This document shows, piece after piece, positions 9,357-18,446 of a stretch of DNA of 64,000 bases. Within the stretch, counting starts at the first letter, position 1. The number at the start of each line of letters is the position of its first letter. Under the pieces are notes generated by a model that saw nothing but the letters and a program-made list of their open reading frames with translations, ran no database searches and was not told where the DNA came from. The stretch is from NCBI RefSeq assembly GCF_900107545.1, contig NZ_FNQZ01000004.1:1-64000 (forward strand). The letters are read 5' to 3'. Position numbers and translations under genes: made by a program. Source of the stretch: Pseudobutyrivibrio sp. ACV-2 (GTDB lineage: Bacteria; Bacillota; Clostridia; Lachnospirales; Lachnospiraceae).

Positions 9357-9536
9357 ATGTCGAGAATTAATTTATTTACGGTGATGCTTGTGTTTATGCA
9401 GGCGATGAATCTGATGACACTGTTTATTTCGGTGCCTGATTTTTCTGTGAGCCAGAATATCATTAAATTCTTTTGGCCCGGGGGACTTGCATTAATTGCT
9501 TTTATATTTGGCCAGTTGACAAAACCTAGAGCATAG
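9357..9536 (+). CDS. Small two-helix membrane protein, 59 residues
   Basis: A short gene with a perfect GGAGG 6 bases before its ATG, ending 31 bases before the symporter gene. The protein is almost entirely hydrophobic, with two predicted membrane helices (LFTVMLVFMQAMNLMTLFIS and FFWPGGLALIAFIFG) joined by a short polar loop (PDFSVSQNII) and ending in TKPRA. I do not recognise a family. Its position immediately ahead of a GPH symporter, behind the same promoter, suggests an accessory or assembly partner of the transporter, but that is inference. It is easily missed because of its size. Confidence 0.7.
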   Translation: MSRINLFTVMLVFMQAMNLMTLFISVPDFSVSQNIIKFFWPGGLALIAFIFGQLTKPRA

Positions 9537-9567
9537 AGGCTATAGTAAAAATGAAGGAGAAAAACTT

Positions 9568-11022
9568 ATGGGAAACACAAATCAAAAACCTGAAGTGACA
9601 AAGGCATTTACCTGGTTTCACGCTACTTCAGTAAACGGTGGCGCAATGGCAATCGCCGCTACAATTGCTACTTATTTTTCGTTGTATGTTCAGGAAACAA
9701 TCGGTATCACAGCAGCTCAGCTTGCAATTATCATGTTCATCTGCACTCTGTGGGATGCCATCAATGATCCAATCATGGGCGTTATCTGTGATTCTGTTAC
9801 TCCAAAGTGGGGCAGATATAGAACCTGGTTTACATTCACACCAGTTTTCTTATTAGTAGATATGTTTTTATTGTTCTCTAACCCAGGCTTTATTCAGGGT
9901 AGTGCAACAGCAAAATGTGTATACGTATGTATCACCTACATGTTCTACGGAATGATTGTTACAGCCTACACAATGCCACAGATGGCTATTCTTCCTGCAA
10001 TGACAAAAAATGATCAGGAAAGAAATGGCGTAATCGCAAAGGGTGCTGGTGTATGTGCTCTTATGTTTACAATCGCTTCTACATTCTCAACACAGCTTGT
10101 AGAAATCTTCGGAAGCTATCGTAGATTAATGTGCTTCTACGCTATATTTGCAGTTATTTCTTTCTGGGGATTGTACAAGACTTCAGAGGAGAGATATGTA
10201 CTTCCAAAGGATCCAAACACAACTGGTATCAAACAGCTTGGATATGTATTCCGTCACAAGGAAGTTTGGCCAGTAATGCTTTGCTGGTGCCTTGCATCCA
10301 TCTCTTATGGATTTATGTTTACATCATCAGTATATTATGCACAGTACATTCTTGCAGCTGACAAGATTAACGCAGGACTTGCAACAGGTGCATATCAGTC
10401 AGAAGAGGAAATCGGTGCTTTTATTGGAAGCACTATCGGTTCAACAATTTCAACCTATATGGGATTCATTTCAGTGGGTGCGTTACTTTCAATGGTTGTA
10501 CTCATGCCTATATTCTTAAGAACCTTTAAGACAGGCTGGAAGACACTTTTGGTTTCACAGATTGGAACAGTTATCTGCTATGTGATTTTATTCTTCACAG
10601 GAAGATTCAATTTCTGGTATTGCTGCATCCTTTCTCTTGTAGCTACAGTAATTGGAGCTATGGTAAATGCAGTTGTAAATGTACTTGTAAATGACACAAT
10701 AGACTTCATCCTGCTTAAAGAAGGTAAGCAGCTTTCAGGTGTTGTTTCATCTGTAAAGGGCTTTGCTCAGAAGTGTGGTAACACTGTAACAAATTCTGGA
10801 ATGCTTGCAATATTAGCACTTTGTGGATTTGATGCACAAAACGGTCCTCTAGGCCAGGTGCCATCTGCAATTATTGGAACAAATGTAGTACGTTTCCTTG
10901 TACCTGCAATTGTTTCAGGAATTATCATCGTACTTATGGTGTTCTACCCAATTAGAAAATACTTCCCAGAAATCGAGGCTATGAAGGCCAAGATGCATGC
11001 TACTGGTGAACAGGAGGCTTAA
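9568..11022 (+). CDS. GPH-family (MelB-like) sugar:cation symporter
   Basis: A 484-residue, twelve-helix membrane protein of the glycoside-pentoside-hexuronide:cation symporter family. The family signature is seen at LWDAINDPIMGVICD with SVTPKWGRYRTWF, the loop between helices 2 and 3 that includes the cation-site aspartates. A second part has VNVLVNDTIDFILLKEGKQ, the matching C-terminal signature. It would import a disaccharide or glycoside with Na+ or H+. The GH3 gene starts 6 bases downstream, so the two are co-transcribed and the imported glycoside is probably cleaved inside the cell. Confidence 0.9.
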   Translation: MGNTNQKPEVTKAFTWFHATSVNGGAMAIAATIATYFSLYVQETIGITAAQLAIIMFICTLWDAINDPIMGVICDSVTPKWGRYRTWFTFTPVFLLVDMFLLFSNPGFIQGSATAKCVYVCITYMFYGMIVTAYTMPQMAILPAMTKNDQERNGVIAKGAGVCALMFTIASTFSTQLVEIFGSYRRLMCFYAIFAVISFWGLYKTSEERYVLPKDPNTTGIKQLGYVFRHKEVWPVMLCWCLASISYGFMFTSSVYYAQYILAADKINAGLATGAYQSEEEIGAFIGSTIGSTISTYMGFISVGALLSMVVLMPIFLRTFKTGWKTLLVSQIGTVICYVILFFTGRFNFWYCCILSLVATVIGAMVNAVVNVLVNDTIDFILLKEGKQLSGVVSSVKGFAQKCGNTVTNSGMLAILALCGFDAQNGPLGQVPSAIIGTNVVRFLVPAIVSGIIIVLMVFYPIRKYFPEIEAMKAKMHATGEQEA

Positions 11023-11028
11023 AATAAA

Positions 11029-12747
11029 ATGTTAGATTTGGCAATGCTGAAAAAAACTCCATTTAATCTGAATGATAAGCAGGTGTCATGGGTAACGGAT
11101 ACCCTTGAATCAATGAGTCAGGAAGAAAAAATAGGTCAGATTTTTTGCCCGATTTGTGGCGAAACAGAACCTGAAAAAATCAATCAATTCGTAAATACAT
11201 ATAATCCAGGAGGTGTACTTTATCGCCCTATGGAGTCAAAGGTAATCAAAGGCTGTCACAAAGCTTTTCAGGATAGCTCAAGAATACCTATGCTGCTTGC
11301 GGCAAACCTGGAGTCAGGTGGAGTAGGCATTGCCAGCGACGGCACATATTTTTCACGCCCAATGGGAGTGGCTGCTACTGGAAACAAGGAAAATGCCTAC
11401 CGTCTGGGATATATATCAGGCAAGGAGGCGGCAGCAGTAGGCTGTAACTGGTCCTTTGCTCCTATCTGTGATTTGGACAAAAATTTTATGAATCCTATTA
11501 TGAATGTCCGTACCTTTGGAGATAACGTAAATACGGTAATCGGCTTTGTAAAGGAACAGCTACGTGGCCTGGACGAGTTTGGTGTAGCAGCAGCCCCAAA
11601 GCATTTTCCAGGAGATGGCGTGGATTTTAGAGATCAGCATCTTGTTTCATCAGTGAACAGTCTTTCTGTGGAGGAGTATGATGAAAGTTATGGAAAAATT
11701 TGGCGTGAAGTAATAGATACAGGGGTGCTTTCTGTGATGGTAGGGCACATCCTGCAGCCTGCTTATAGCAAGCTTTTAAATCCATCACTTAAGGATGAGG
11801 ATATTATGCCAGCAACTTTGGCAACTGAAATTCTTCAGGGATTATTAAGAGATAAACTTGGCTTTAATGGAGTGATAGTCACCGACGCGACACCAATGAT
11901 TGGATTTACAACAGCTATGAAGCGAAGTGATGCTTTGCCTGCATGTATTATGGCAGGCTGCGACATGATTCTTTTCAATAAAAATATAGACGAGGATTAT
12001 GAGTTTATTAGAGCTGCACTTTCAGATGGACGATTAAGCGAAGAGCGTCTTGAGGAAGCGGCAATCAGAATTCTTGCCATGAAGGCTGCTATGGGATTGC
12101 CAGAAAAGAAGGCTAAGGGTACGTTGGTTCCAGAAGAAGCTTATCTTACAGATATAGACTGCAAGGAGCATAGAGACTGGACTAAGCAGTGCGCCGATGA
12201 AGCAGTTACTCTGGTAAAGGATACACAGCATCTGCTTCCAATTTCTCCAGACAAGTACAAAAAAATCAGACTCTATTTTCTTGAGGACAGAGTAGGCGGC
12301 GGCTTCAAGGACGGGGAAAGTGAAATCTATAGAATAAAGGCACTGCTTGAAAAAGAAGGCTTTGAGGTGAGCGTATATGATTACGCCAAGCCTGATTTTT
12401 ATGAGATGTTTGAAACGGGAGTAGGCTATGCCAAGGAAAAATTCGACCTGGCAATTTACGTGGCCTGCATCGATACAGCCAGCAATCAATCGGTACGAAG
12501 AATTGACTGGGTACATCTTATGGCTGCAGATGCACCATGGTTTGTGAATGATATTCCTACAATGTTTATATCTCTTGCAAATCCATATCATCTTGTGGAT
12601 GCGCCAATGGTCAAAACCTTTATCAATGCCTATACACCTACAAAGGAAGTGTGCGAAGCGGTGGTAGAAAAAATAATGGGCCGCTCCCAATTTAAGGGAA
12701 TCAGCCCGGTTGATCCATTCTGTGGAGTATGGGGTAGTAAATTCTAA
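11029..12747 (+). CDS. Glycoside hydrolase family 3 enzyme, NagZ-like
   Basis: A 572-residue cytoplasmic GH3 enzyme. The catalytic loop KHFPGDGVDFRDQH (191-204) has the Asp-His pair (Asp202, His204) that serves as acid/base in beta-N-acetylglucosaminidases of the NagZ type, instead of the glutamate of ordinary GH3 beta-glucosidases. The nucleophile is Asp286 in GVIVTDATP. After the TIM barrel, residues 380-570 form the second alpha/beta domain. The start at 11029 uses AGGAGG inside the end of the symporter gene (11 bases away); Met6 is an alternative. Together with the symporter it suggests use of an amino-sugar-containing glycoside, though some NagZ-like enzymes also cleave glucosides. Confidence 0.82.
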   Translation: MLDLAMLKKTPFNLNDKQVSWVTDTLESMSQEEKIGQIFCPICGETEPEKINQFVNTYNPGGVLYRPMESKVIKGCHKAFQDSSRIPMLLAANLESGGVGIASDGTYFSRPMGVAATGNKENAYRLGYISGKEAAAVGCNWSFAPICDLDKNFMNPIMNVRTFGDNVNTVIGFVKEQLRGLDEFGVAAAPKHFPGDGVDFRDQHLVSSVNSLSVEEYDESYGKIWREVIDTGVLSVMVGHILQPAYSKLLNPSLKDEDIMPATLATEILQGLLRDKLGFNGVIVTDATPMIGFTTAMKRSDALPACIMAGCDMILFNKNIDEDYEFIRAALSDGRLSEERLEEAAIRILAMKAAMGLPEKKAKGTLVPEEAYLTDIDCKEHRDWTKQCADEAVTLVKDTQHLLPISPDKYKKIRLYFLEDRVGGGFKDGESEIYRIKALLEKEGFEVSVYDYAKPDFYEMFETGVGYAKEKFDLAIYVACIDTASNQSVRRIDWVHLMAADAPWFVNDIPTMFISLANPYHLVDAPMVKTFINAYTPTKEVCEAVVEKIMGRSQFKGISPVDPFCGVWGSKF

Positions 12748-12802
12748 TAACTTTTTGCGGACTGCATAATAAAACAGTCCACAAGAACCTATAAATAAAA
12801 GC

Positions 12803-13939
12803 TTAGGCTTCTTCATCGTCTTCAACTGAGAAGGGGATGAAGGGGCTATCTTTTTTATTTAGCTTTCTGAATTCTGCTGGTGACATTCCATATGTCTGAC
12901 GGAAAACTCTTGAAAAATGGTCGGCGCTGTTATAGCCAATCTGTTCCGCAATTTCATTTATCTTTTGATTTGTATTTATCAAAAGATTCTTAGCGTCACG
13001 AAGGCGCAAATTCTTTATTAAATCCGTATAGTTTTTTCCAGTGTTTTGTTTAATTAAAGTACATAAATGTGGCTCACTGTAATGGAAAAATTCAGCCAGG
13101 GACGCCAGTGTCAGATTCTGATAATTATGCTGGATATACTGAAGCACAAGTGAGAAATCTGAGCCTAATTCATAGTTGTAAAAGGCGATTGTCTTACTGT
13201 AATTCCTAAGCAGGTTTGTGAAAAACAGATTGATAAGGTCTATGCAGCAGGCGTTGCTGTATTCGTCTGGATGAGATGACTCAAGCAGCAGCTTCCTTAA
13301 AAAGATGCGGCACTCCATATTGTTTCCAGTGAAAAGTCTTAAATAGTTAGCACGCTCTTCATCCCTAAGTATCTGACGGAAAAATCCCGATAACAAATCC
13401 TCGTGGCTCATCAGAGATGTAAAGGTGGACTCAAAGGTGCTTTTTCTGATGCAAATCGTATATACGATACTAGAGTCATCATTTATGACGAAATCATGAG
13501 TGGAGCCTGGTGCAATAATACATACTTCGCCCTCATGTAGTACATGCTCTGTTTCTTCAAAATAAAATGTACCCTCACCCTTTACCACAAAGTTCATCTC
13601 AAAATAGTTGTGTCTATGAGATTGATGCCTTGTGAAACGAGGATGGCGAATGGTAAACACATCCTGAAACTGGGGTATCATTTTGTCTTCAAAAATTTCT
13701 CTATTGGTGGCATTCTCAAAATTAACAGAGATGCTGATAGAATCGACGATTTTATCAAATTCCTCGTCCGAAATGGCCATTGCGTCTTCTGGAATTCTTA
13801 TATGAACCGGATGAGAATCCATGAGATTTTTTGCCAGCATACGCTGAATCATCTCCATAAACTGAAGCCTTGATTCGGTACGGTGAAAATAGGTGTTCAT
13901 CTCTTCTTGAAATTTGCCATAGGTTGTGTATACGTACAT
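12803..13939 (-). CDS. AraC-family regulator with cupin sensor domain
   Basis: A 378-residue regulator. Residues 1-100 are a poorly conserved N-terminal region; about 105-190 are a cupin-type sugar-sensing domain (QSHRHNYFEMNFVVKGEGTF, then LHEGEVCIIAPGSTHDF); about 270-365 hold two helix-turn-helices of the AraC type (LASLAEFFHYSEPHLCTLIK and INEIAEQIGYNSADHFSRVF). Such proteins activate sugar-use operons when the sugar binds. It is convergent with the GH3 gene, 55 bp apart, and is the obvious regulator of the GH2/symporter/GH3 locus. The start has a GAGG site 10 bases upstream. Confidence 0.88.
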   Translation of the reverse strand: MYVYTTYGKFQEEMNTYFHRTESRLQFMEMIQRMLAKNLMDSHPVHIRIPEDAMAISDEEFDKIVDSISISVNFENATNREIFEDKMIPQFQDVFTIRHPRFTRHQSHRHNYFEMNFVVKGEGTFYFEETEHVLHEGEVCIIAPGSTHDFVINDDSSIVYTICIRKSTFESTFTSLMSHEDLLSGFFRQILRDEERANYLRLFTGNNMECRIFLRKLLLESSHPDEYSNACCIDLINLFFTNLLRNYSKTIAFYNYELGSDFSLVLQYIQHNYQNLTLASLAEFFHYSEPHLCTLIKQNTGKNYTDLIKNLRLRDAKNLLINTNQKINEIAEQIGYNSADHFSRVFRQTYGMSPAEFRKLNKKDSPFIPFSVEDDEEA

Positions 13940-14066
13940 AATCTATATTTCCTCAATATTGCTGTGAATAAATACTAGATAATAATACCATTTTTTAAGG
14001 TGCTTGGCACGATAGCAGATTTTAATCCACAGATTGATACACGTATATTTTAATTTGGGGCATAAG

Positions 14067-14095
14067 TTGAGGAAATCATAGATAAATGCTACAAT
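14067..14095 (+). promoter_or_regulatory. Predicted promoter of the moxR operon
   Basis: TTGAGG (14067-14072), a 17-base spacer and TACAAT (14090-14095) form a good sigma-A-type promoter 37 bases before the MoxR start. An inverted repeat with arms ATAGATAA / TTATCTAT (14078-14102) overlaps the -10 box and could be an operator or a 5' hairpin. TTGAGGAAAT at 14067 is the exact reverse complement of the sequence at 13947-13956 in the leader of the divergent AraC gene. Confidence 0.6.
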
Positions 14096-14131
14096 TATCT
14101 ATAATGTTGGGTGTTTATTGTGGGGGATATT

Positions 14132-15067
14132 ATGTTAGAGAAGGTTCAGATTTTACGTCAGAGTATTGAAAAACGAATTGTGGGAAAAGGGGAGCTGATA
14201 GATAGAGTGATTGCGGCCCTTCTTGCAGATGGTCATGTGCTTTTGGAGGATGTACCGGGAGTGGGCAAAACCTCACTTGCTAAAGCGTTGGCTGACTCAC
14301 TATCCTTGTCTTTTGCCAGAATTCAATGCACACCAGATACCACACCTTCTGATATTACAGGTGTTTCTATTTATAATTCTAAAGAGCAGGTTTTTACAGT
14401 TATGCCTGGACCTGTAGTTAATAATATTGTGCTGGTGGACGAATTAAACCGCACATCCCCAAAGACTCAGTCAGCCTTGCTTGAAGTAATGGCGGAAAAT
14501 AAAGTTACTATTGATGGAAAAGAAATTCCTGTGCCAAAGCCTTTTATGGTAATCGGCACTCAAAATCCTGCTGATATGGCAGGCACTTATCCATTGCCTG
14601 AATCTCAGCTAGATAGATTCATGCTAAAGCTTTCTGTAGGCTATCCTGACAAGGCCGCTTCAATAGATATGGCCTCAAGATTTTTAGATGGCAGCCTGCA
14701 CGAGGTAACAACAGCGGTTCTAAGTGCAACTGATATTGAGGCTATGCGTTTAGAGGTGAGTGCTGTCACAATAAAGAAAAATCTCAGAGAGTATGCAGTG
14801 GCAATCGTAGAGGCCACAAGAAACAATGCAGATATAGCCTGTGGTGTGTCTCCAAGAGGACTGCTTGCTATGCTTCGTTATGCTCAGGCGTTGGCTTTTA
14901 TGGAGCAACGAAATTACTGTGTTCCAGAGGATATTGTAAAGTCTGCAGAGTTGACTCTGCCCCATAGACTTATACTTACGACAGATGCCAAAATCAACGG
15001 TAATACAAAAGAATATATAATGAAAAAGATTCTTGAACAGGTTAGATGTGTTGATCCTATACTGTGA
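14132..15067 (+). CDS. MoxR-family AAA+ ATPase
   Basis: A 311-residue AAA+ ATPase. Walker A is VPGVGKTS (residues 41-48), Walker B is VLVDELNRTSPKTQSALLE, and sensor-type FMVIGTQNP follows; the order is that of MoxR proteins, which act as chaperones in maturing other complexes. The start at 14132 is preferred over a GTG at 14111 because the protein then begins as its family does (LEKVQILRQ...IVGK). It is followed 6 bases later by a DUF58 protein and then a membrane transglutaminase-like protein, a widely conserved trio. The exact client is unknown. Confidence 0.9.
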   Translation: MLEKVQILRQSIEKRIVGKGELIDRVIAALLADGHVLLEDVPGVGKTSLAKALADSLSLSFARIQCTPDTTPSDITGVSIYNSKEQVFTVMPGPVVNNIVLVDELNRTSPKTQSALLEVMAENKVTIDGKEIPVPKPFMVIGTQNPADMAGTYPLPESQLDRFMLKLSVGYPDKAASIDMASRFLDGSLHEVTTAVLSATDIEAMRLEVSAVTIKKNLREYAVAIVEATRNNADIACGVSPRGLLAMLRYAQALAFMEQRNYCVPEDIVKSAELTLPHRLILTTDAKINGNTKEYIMKKILEQVRCVDPIL

Positions 15068-15073
15068 GATGCT

Positions 15074-16144
15074 ATGACTGTTACCATTCAAAAGAGGGGA
15101 GTAATTTTATATCTACTTATTCTAGTGGGGAGCCTTGGGTTTGCCAGCTTTTATGGTGGGCCTGTGGCCTACGTGTGGCTTTATGCCATTTTTCTTTTAA
15201 TTCCTGTTTCTATTTTATATTCCATTTTAAATTATCAATGCCTGAGGATTTATCAGGAAATCGAAGTTCATAAGGTTACAAGGGGAGAGGTCCATACATA
15301 TCGCACCACCATAGAAAATGCCGGACTTTTGCCAATTTATAGAATGGGCATTTTTTTGTTTACTGAAAGGTGTCAGCTTACTGATATAAAAGATGGCATG
15401 CCAATTTCTCTATATGGGTTTGAAAAGCAGGAGATTACCTCTGGGATAATTTGCAGATATGCAGGAGCCTACAATGTGGGCATAGAAAAAATATCTCTTG
15501 CTGATCCATTTCATTTGTATGAGGTGATGATAGAAATTCCTTATACCTTTAAGGCAGTGGTAAATCCCCCAGTTACTGACAAGGCTTTTGCAGCTCTTGA
15601 AATAGAAAATCTGGTGAACAGTACAGGCCTAAAAAGTGACATTAGCTATGAGGACATTTTAGGCAATGATGTGCGGGCTTATGAAATGGGAGATGCCTTT
15701 AAAAGTATTAATTGGAAGGTGTCTGCAAAGCTTTCAAAGTTAATGGTGCGTACTCCGGATAAAATGGAAAAATCTAAGGTGACCATGCTGCTTTTGGCGG
15801 CAAAGGACCCTGCCAGCAAACAGGATTTGGAATATCTAAAAAGACGAGATTTTTTCCTTGAATTTATTATTTCAGCGGCATGGCATTTTGGAAGTCAAGG
15901 CGTGCCGGTGCAGATTATTTATCCTTCTGGACAAATTGTAAAAGCAACAGTAAATTCCTATGAAACTTTTATGAGCTTTTATGACATTGTGGCTGATGGA
16001 ATATTTTATAGTACAGATAGAATCTATGATGAGCTAAGGACTATGGCGGCAGAATACAGAGGTAGTGGTTATGAAAATTCTACATGGATTATCATTAACG
16101 AAAATCCTGAATCTGATGAAGAGTTCTACACAATTTGTGACTGA
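15074..16144 (+). CDS. DUF58 domain protein with N-terminal membrane anchor
   Basis: A 356-residue protein. Two membrane helices lie at the N-terminus (about 9-48: GVILYLLILVGSLGFASFYG and VWLYAIFLLIPVSILYSIL). The middle has an immunoglobulin-like stretch, and residues about 190-235 carry the DUF58 signature (LGNDVRAYEMGDAFKSINWK, then SAKLSKLMVRT). DUF58 proteins resemble von Willebrand type A folds and always pair with MoxR ATPases. The gene starts 6 bases after moxR and overlaps the next gene, so all three are translated together. A role in cell-envelope assembly is a family-level guess. Confidence 0.85.
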   Translation: MTVTIQKRGVILYLLILVGSLGFASFYGGPVAYVWLYAIFLLIPVSILYSILNYQCLRIYQEIEVHKVTRGEVHTYRTTIENAGLLPIYRMGIFLFTERCQLTDIKDGMPISLYGFEKQEITSGIICRYAGAYNVGIEKISLADPFHLYEVMIEIPYTFKAVVNPPVTDKAFAALEIENLVNSTGLKSDISYEDILGNDVRAYEMGDAFKSINWKVSAKLSKLMVRTPDKMEKSKVTMLLLAAKDPASKQDLEYLKRRDFFLEFIISAAWHFGSQGVPVQIIYPSGQIVKATVNSYETFMSFYDIVADGIFYSTDRIYDELRTMAAEYRGSGYENSTWIIINENPESDEEFYTICD

Positions 16145-18332
16145 AAAGAAAATAGGGCTATATTCCTATGCCCTTTTGGCGATAGGTCTGGAGATATTTA
16201 CACTTGTAAATGCCAGGGCTGATATTAACAAAAATCAGTTTTTGATTGTTTCAGTTGGATGTCTGGGATTTTATTTATTACTTGAATATGCAATTAGATT
16301 TTTCGTAAATACGAATTGGACAGCGGTGCTTTCTGTCATTCCTGGACTATTATTATTTTTACGTTTACATCATCAATCTAGCGACTCCATGGTTATCTAT
16401 GGAATCTTAATTGGCGCAATTCTTAGATTATTTTTTTCTTATGTACCTTTTCGAGAAAGGGTGCTTCTGCTTGGTTGTTTTCCTTTAGATGGAATAGTTT
16501 TATATCTATGGTTTTTCCAGGATAGCTTTAGAGAAAATATTTTTGCAGATAAGCTGTTACTTTTATGCCTGGTGTTGCTTACCCTAGCCGCAGTGCAGCA
16601 GGTTTTATATGAGAAAAATCAGGGGGCATACCCATTTCATTTTTTCCTGTTGATTGGAATGGTGATTATTTTTATTCCAGTCAGGGAAAAGCCCATAGAT
16701 TGGACGCCTGTAGAAAAAGCCTTTGTGAAGGTGGCAGATACAACAAAGCATATTTATTTTTATCTGGAGGATATGTTTGATTCCAACACCTATACCACAG
16801 GCTACAGCTCCCTTGATGTAACAGGTGGACGACTGGATAAATCAGAAAAGCCTCAGCTGATTTTGACCACAAATGAAAAACCATACTTCGTATATACGGA
16901 TTATGAAAACCACATGAAAAAGAAAATACGAAGGAATGTTTATTTAGAAGGGGGCAGGGGCGTCGATAAAACCCAGATGGTAAAATTTATAAATTTCTTG
17001 TATCAGAACAATTTAGATGCTGAAGCTGTAAAGGTATTTTCCCAGCCCTCAAAGCTAAAGCTTGAGTACGTTTATTTGAATACAGCCGATGAAATCGCTC
17101 CTGCAAATTCAGTGCTCCTTTCAAATGAAGCGGGTCAAGTAACTGCTGGAGTGAGCCCAAACATACATGAAAAGGGCTACAGCATCCAGTCTGCTTACAT
17201 TGATATAGACTATGGAAGTCCTTATTTTATGGGTCTGCTAAATGATTCAGCTGCACTTGATAGTAGAAATATTCCGGATTATCAAACTATGGCTTCCTAT
17301 GTGGATGATATCTACAGTCTTAAATTCTCAGATATTGTGACAGAGCAGGAATATAATACAATCCTTACAGAGCAGGTGGATAACAGTAAATATCTTGATG
17401 ATGGAAAGGCTTCGAAGAGGCTTAAGGAACTGGCGTTGGATATAACAGCAGATGCCACGGGAAGCTATGATGCGGCAAAACGCATAGAGGCTTATTTAAG
17501 GCAATACCCGTATAGCACCAAGACACTAGGTGGTTATGATAAGAGCTCTACCATGGCAACAGCTGATGGCATGGCAGATATTGCAGATAGATTTTTATTT
17601 GATTCAAAAGAGGGGTACTGCGTTCATTTTACATCCGCCATGGTAACGCTGCTTCGCCTTTCTGGAATTCCAGCCAGAGCTGCCATTGGCTATAGATACG
17701 TGTATCCATTTGATGAGCAGGATAGCTATGTGGTTATAGGTAGCTGTGCCCATGTATGGCCAGAGGCCTACATAGAAAATGTTGGGTGGATTCCATTTGA
17801 ACCAACAGCTGCATATTCTACTGCGGCTGCATACACCTGGCATAGAAGCCAGTCAGAGGACATAAAGGAGTCAACTGAAAGCAAATACGAAACCCCATAT
17901 TCTGCTGGTGTACCTATAGTAGCTGGGGCAGGTTTGACCAAAAGCAAGGAAAGGGGTGATGGAGTCCAGGTAATTAAGCTTGTGGCTCTTGTAGTCATTA
18001 GCATTCTGTTCCTACTTTGTCTTTTGATTTTGGGAAATATCCTCTTTAGAAAAATCAGATATAAAATTGCCAGCCCTAACAGGCGGCTGTATCTTGATGT
18101 GGCAGAAATAAAAGAAATATTAATAAAAAACAATGACATTACAATTACTGACAGGGGCATACTGACAGACTATGTGAAACTGGCCCCAGAAGAGCTGAAA
18201 TCTCAAATACAGGCTGTGATTAATCTATATTATAGAATGGAGTACAGCGAAGCTACAGAAGCAGTTATATCAGAAGCGGAAAGCAATTTCGTAAAAAATA
18301 TTAGAGAAGAGCTGAAAAAATATTCTAATTAA
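16116..18332 (+). CDS. Membrane transglutaminase-like protein (TgpA/DUF3488 type)
   Basis: A 738-residue protein with several N-terminal membrane helices, an extracytoplasmic transglutaminase-like domain and a C-terminal membrane helix (about 615-640) with a cytoplasmic tail. The transglutaminase core contains Cys502 (KEGYCVHFTSAM), RLSGIPARAAIGYRY, His546 (CAHVWPEAYI) and WIPFEPTAAY; the acidic triad position is Glu where many homologues have Asp. The start is uncertain: 16116 gives a 29-base overlap with the DUF58 gene, while ATG 16071, 8 bases after GAGG, would give a 74-base overlap. It completes the MoxR-DUF58-transglutaminase operon and may cross-link or cleave cell-surface proteins. 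Confidence 0.85.
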   Translation: MKSSTQFVTEKKIGLYSYALLAIGLEIFTLVNARADINKNQFLIVSVGCLGFYLLLEYAIRFFVNTNWTAVLSVIPGLLLFLRLHHQSSDSMVIYGILIGAILRLFFSYVPFRERVLLLGCFPLDGIVLYLWFFQDSFRENIFADKLLLLCLVLLTLAAVQQVLYEKNQGAYPFHFFLLIGMVIIFIPVREKPIDWTPVEKAFVKVADTTKHIYFYLEDMFDSNTYTTGYSSLDVTGGRLDKSEKPQLILTTNEKPYFVYTDYENHMKKKIRRNVYLEGGRGVDKTQMVKFINFLYQNNLDAEAVKVFSQPSKLKLEYVYLNTADEIAPANSVLLSNEAGQVTAGVSPNIHEKGYSIQSAYIDIDYGSPYFMGLLNDSAALDSRNIPDYQTMASYVDDIYSLKFSDIVTEQEYNTILTEQVDNSKYLDDGKASKRLKELALDITADATGSYDAAKRIEAYLRQYPYSTKTLGGYDKSSTMATADGMADIADRFLFDSKEGYCVHFTSAMVTLLRLSGIPARAAIGYRYVYPFDEQDSYVVIGSCAHVWPEAYIENVGWIPFEPTAAYSTAAAYTWHRSQSEDIKESTESKYETPYSAGVPIVAGAGLTKSKERGDGVQVIKLVALVVISILFLLCLLILGNILFRKIRYKIASPNRRLYLDVAEIKEILIKNNDITITDRGILTDYVKLAPEELKSQIQAVINLYYRMEYSEATEAVISEAESNFVKNIREELKKYSN

Positions 18333-18446
18333 TTAAAAATATTTGGATAAAGTCAGATAATAAGAGGAAAGTTCAGATAAAAAACATAAATTATTATATT
18401 TTATATTGTAAAATGAAGGTTAAAGGGGTGTAGGAAGGAGGATGTA

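Noticed and set aside
12748-12802. Terminator between the GH3 and AraC genes
   Set aside because: GGACTG/CAGTCC forms a short hairpin, but neither strand has a T-run after it.
12034-12825. Long open frame (263 codons) on the minus strand across the GH3 gene
   Set aside because: It lies antisense to a clear GH3 enzyme and its translation has no family features, many Cys/His/Trp and no ribosome site.
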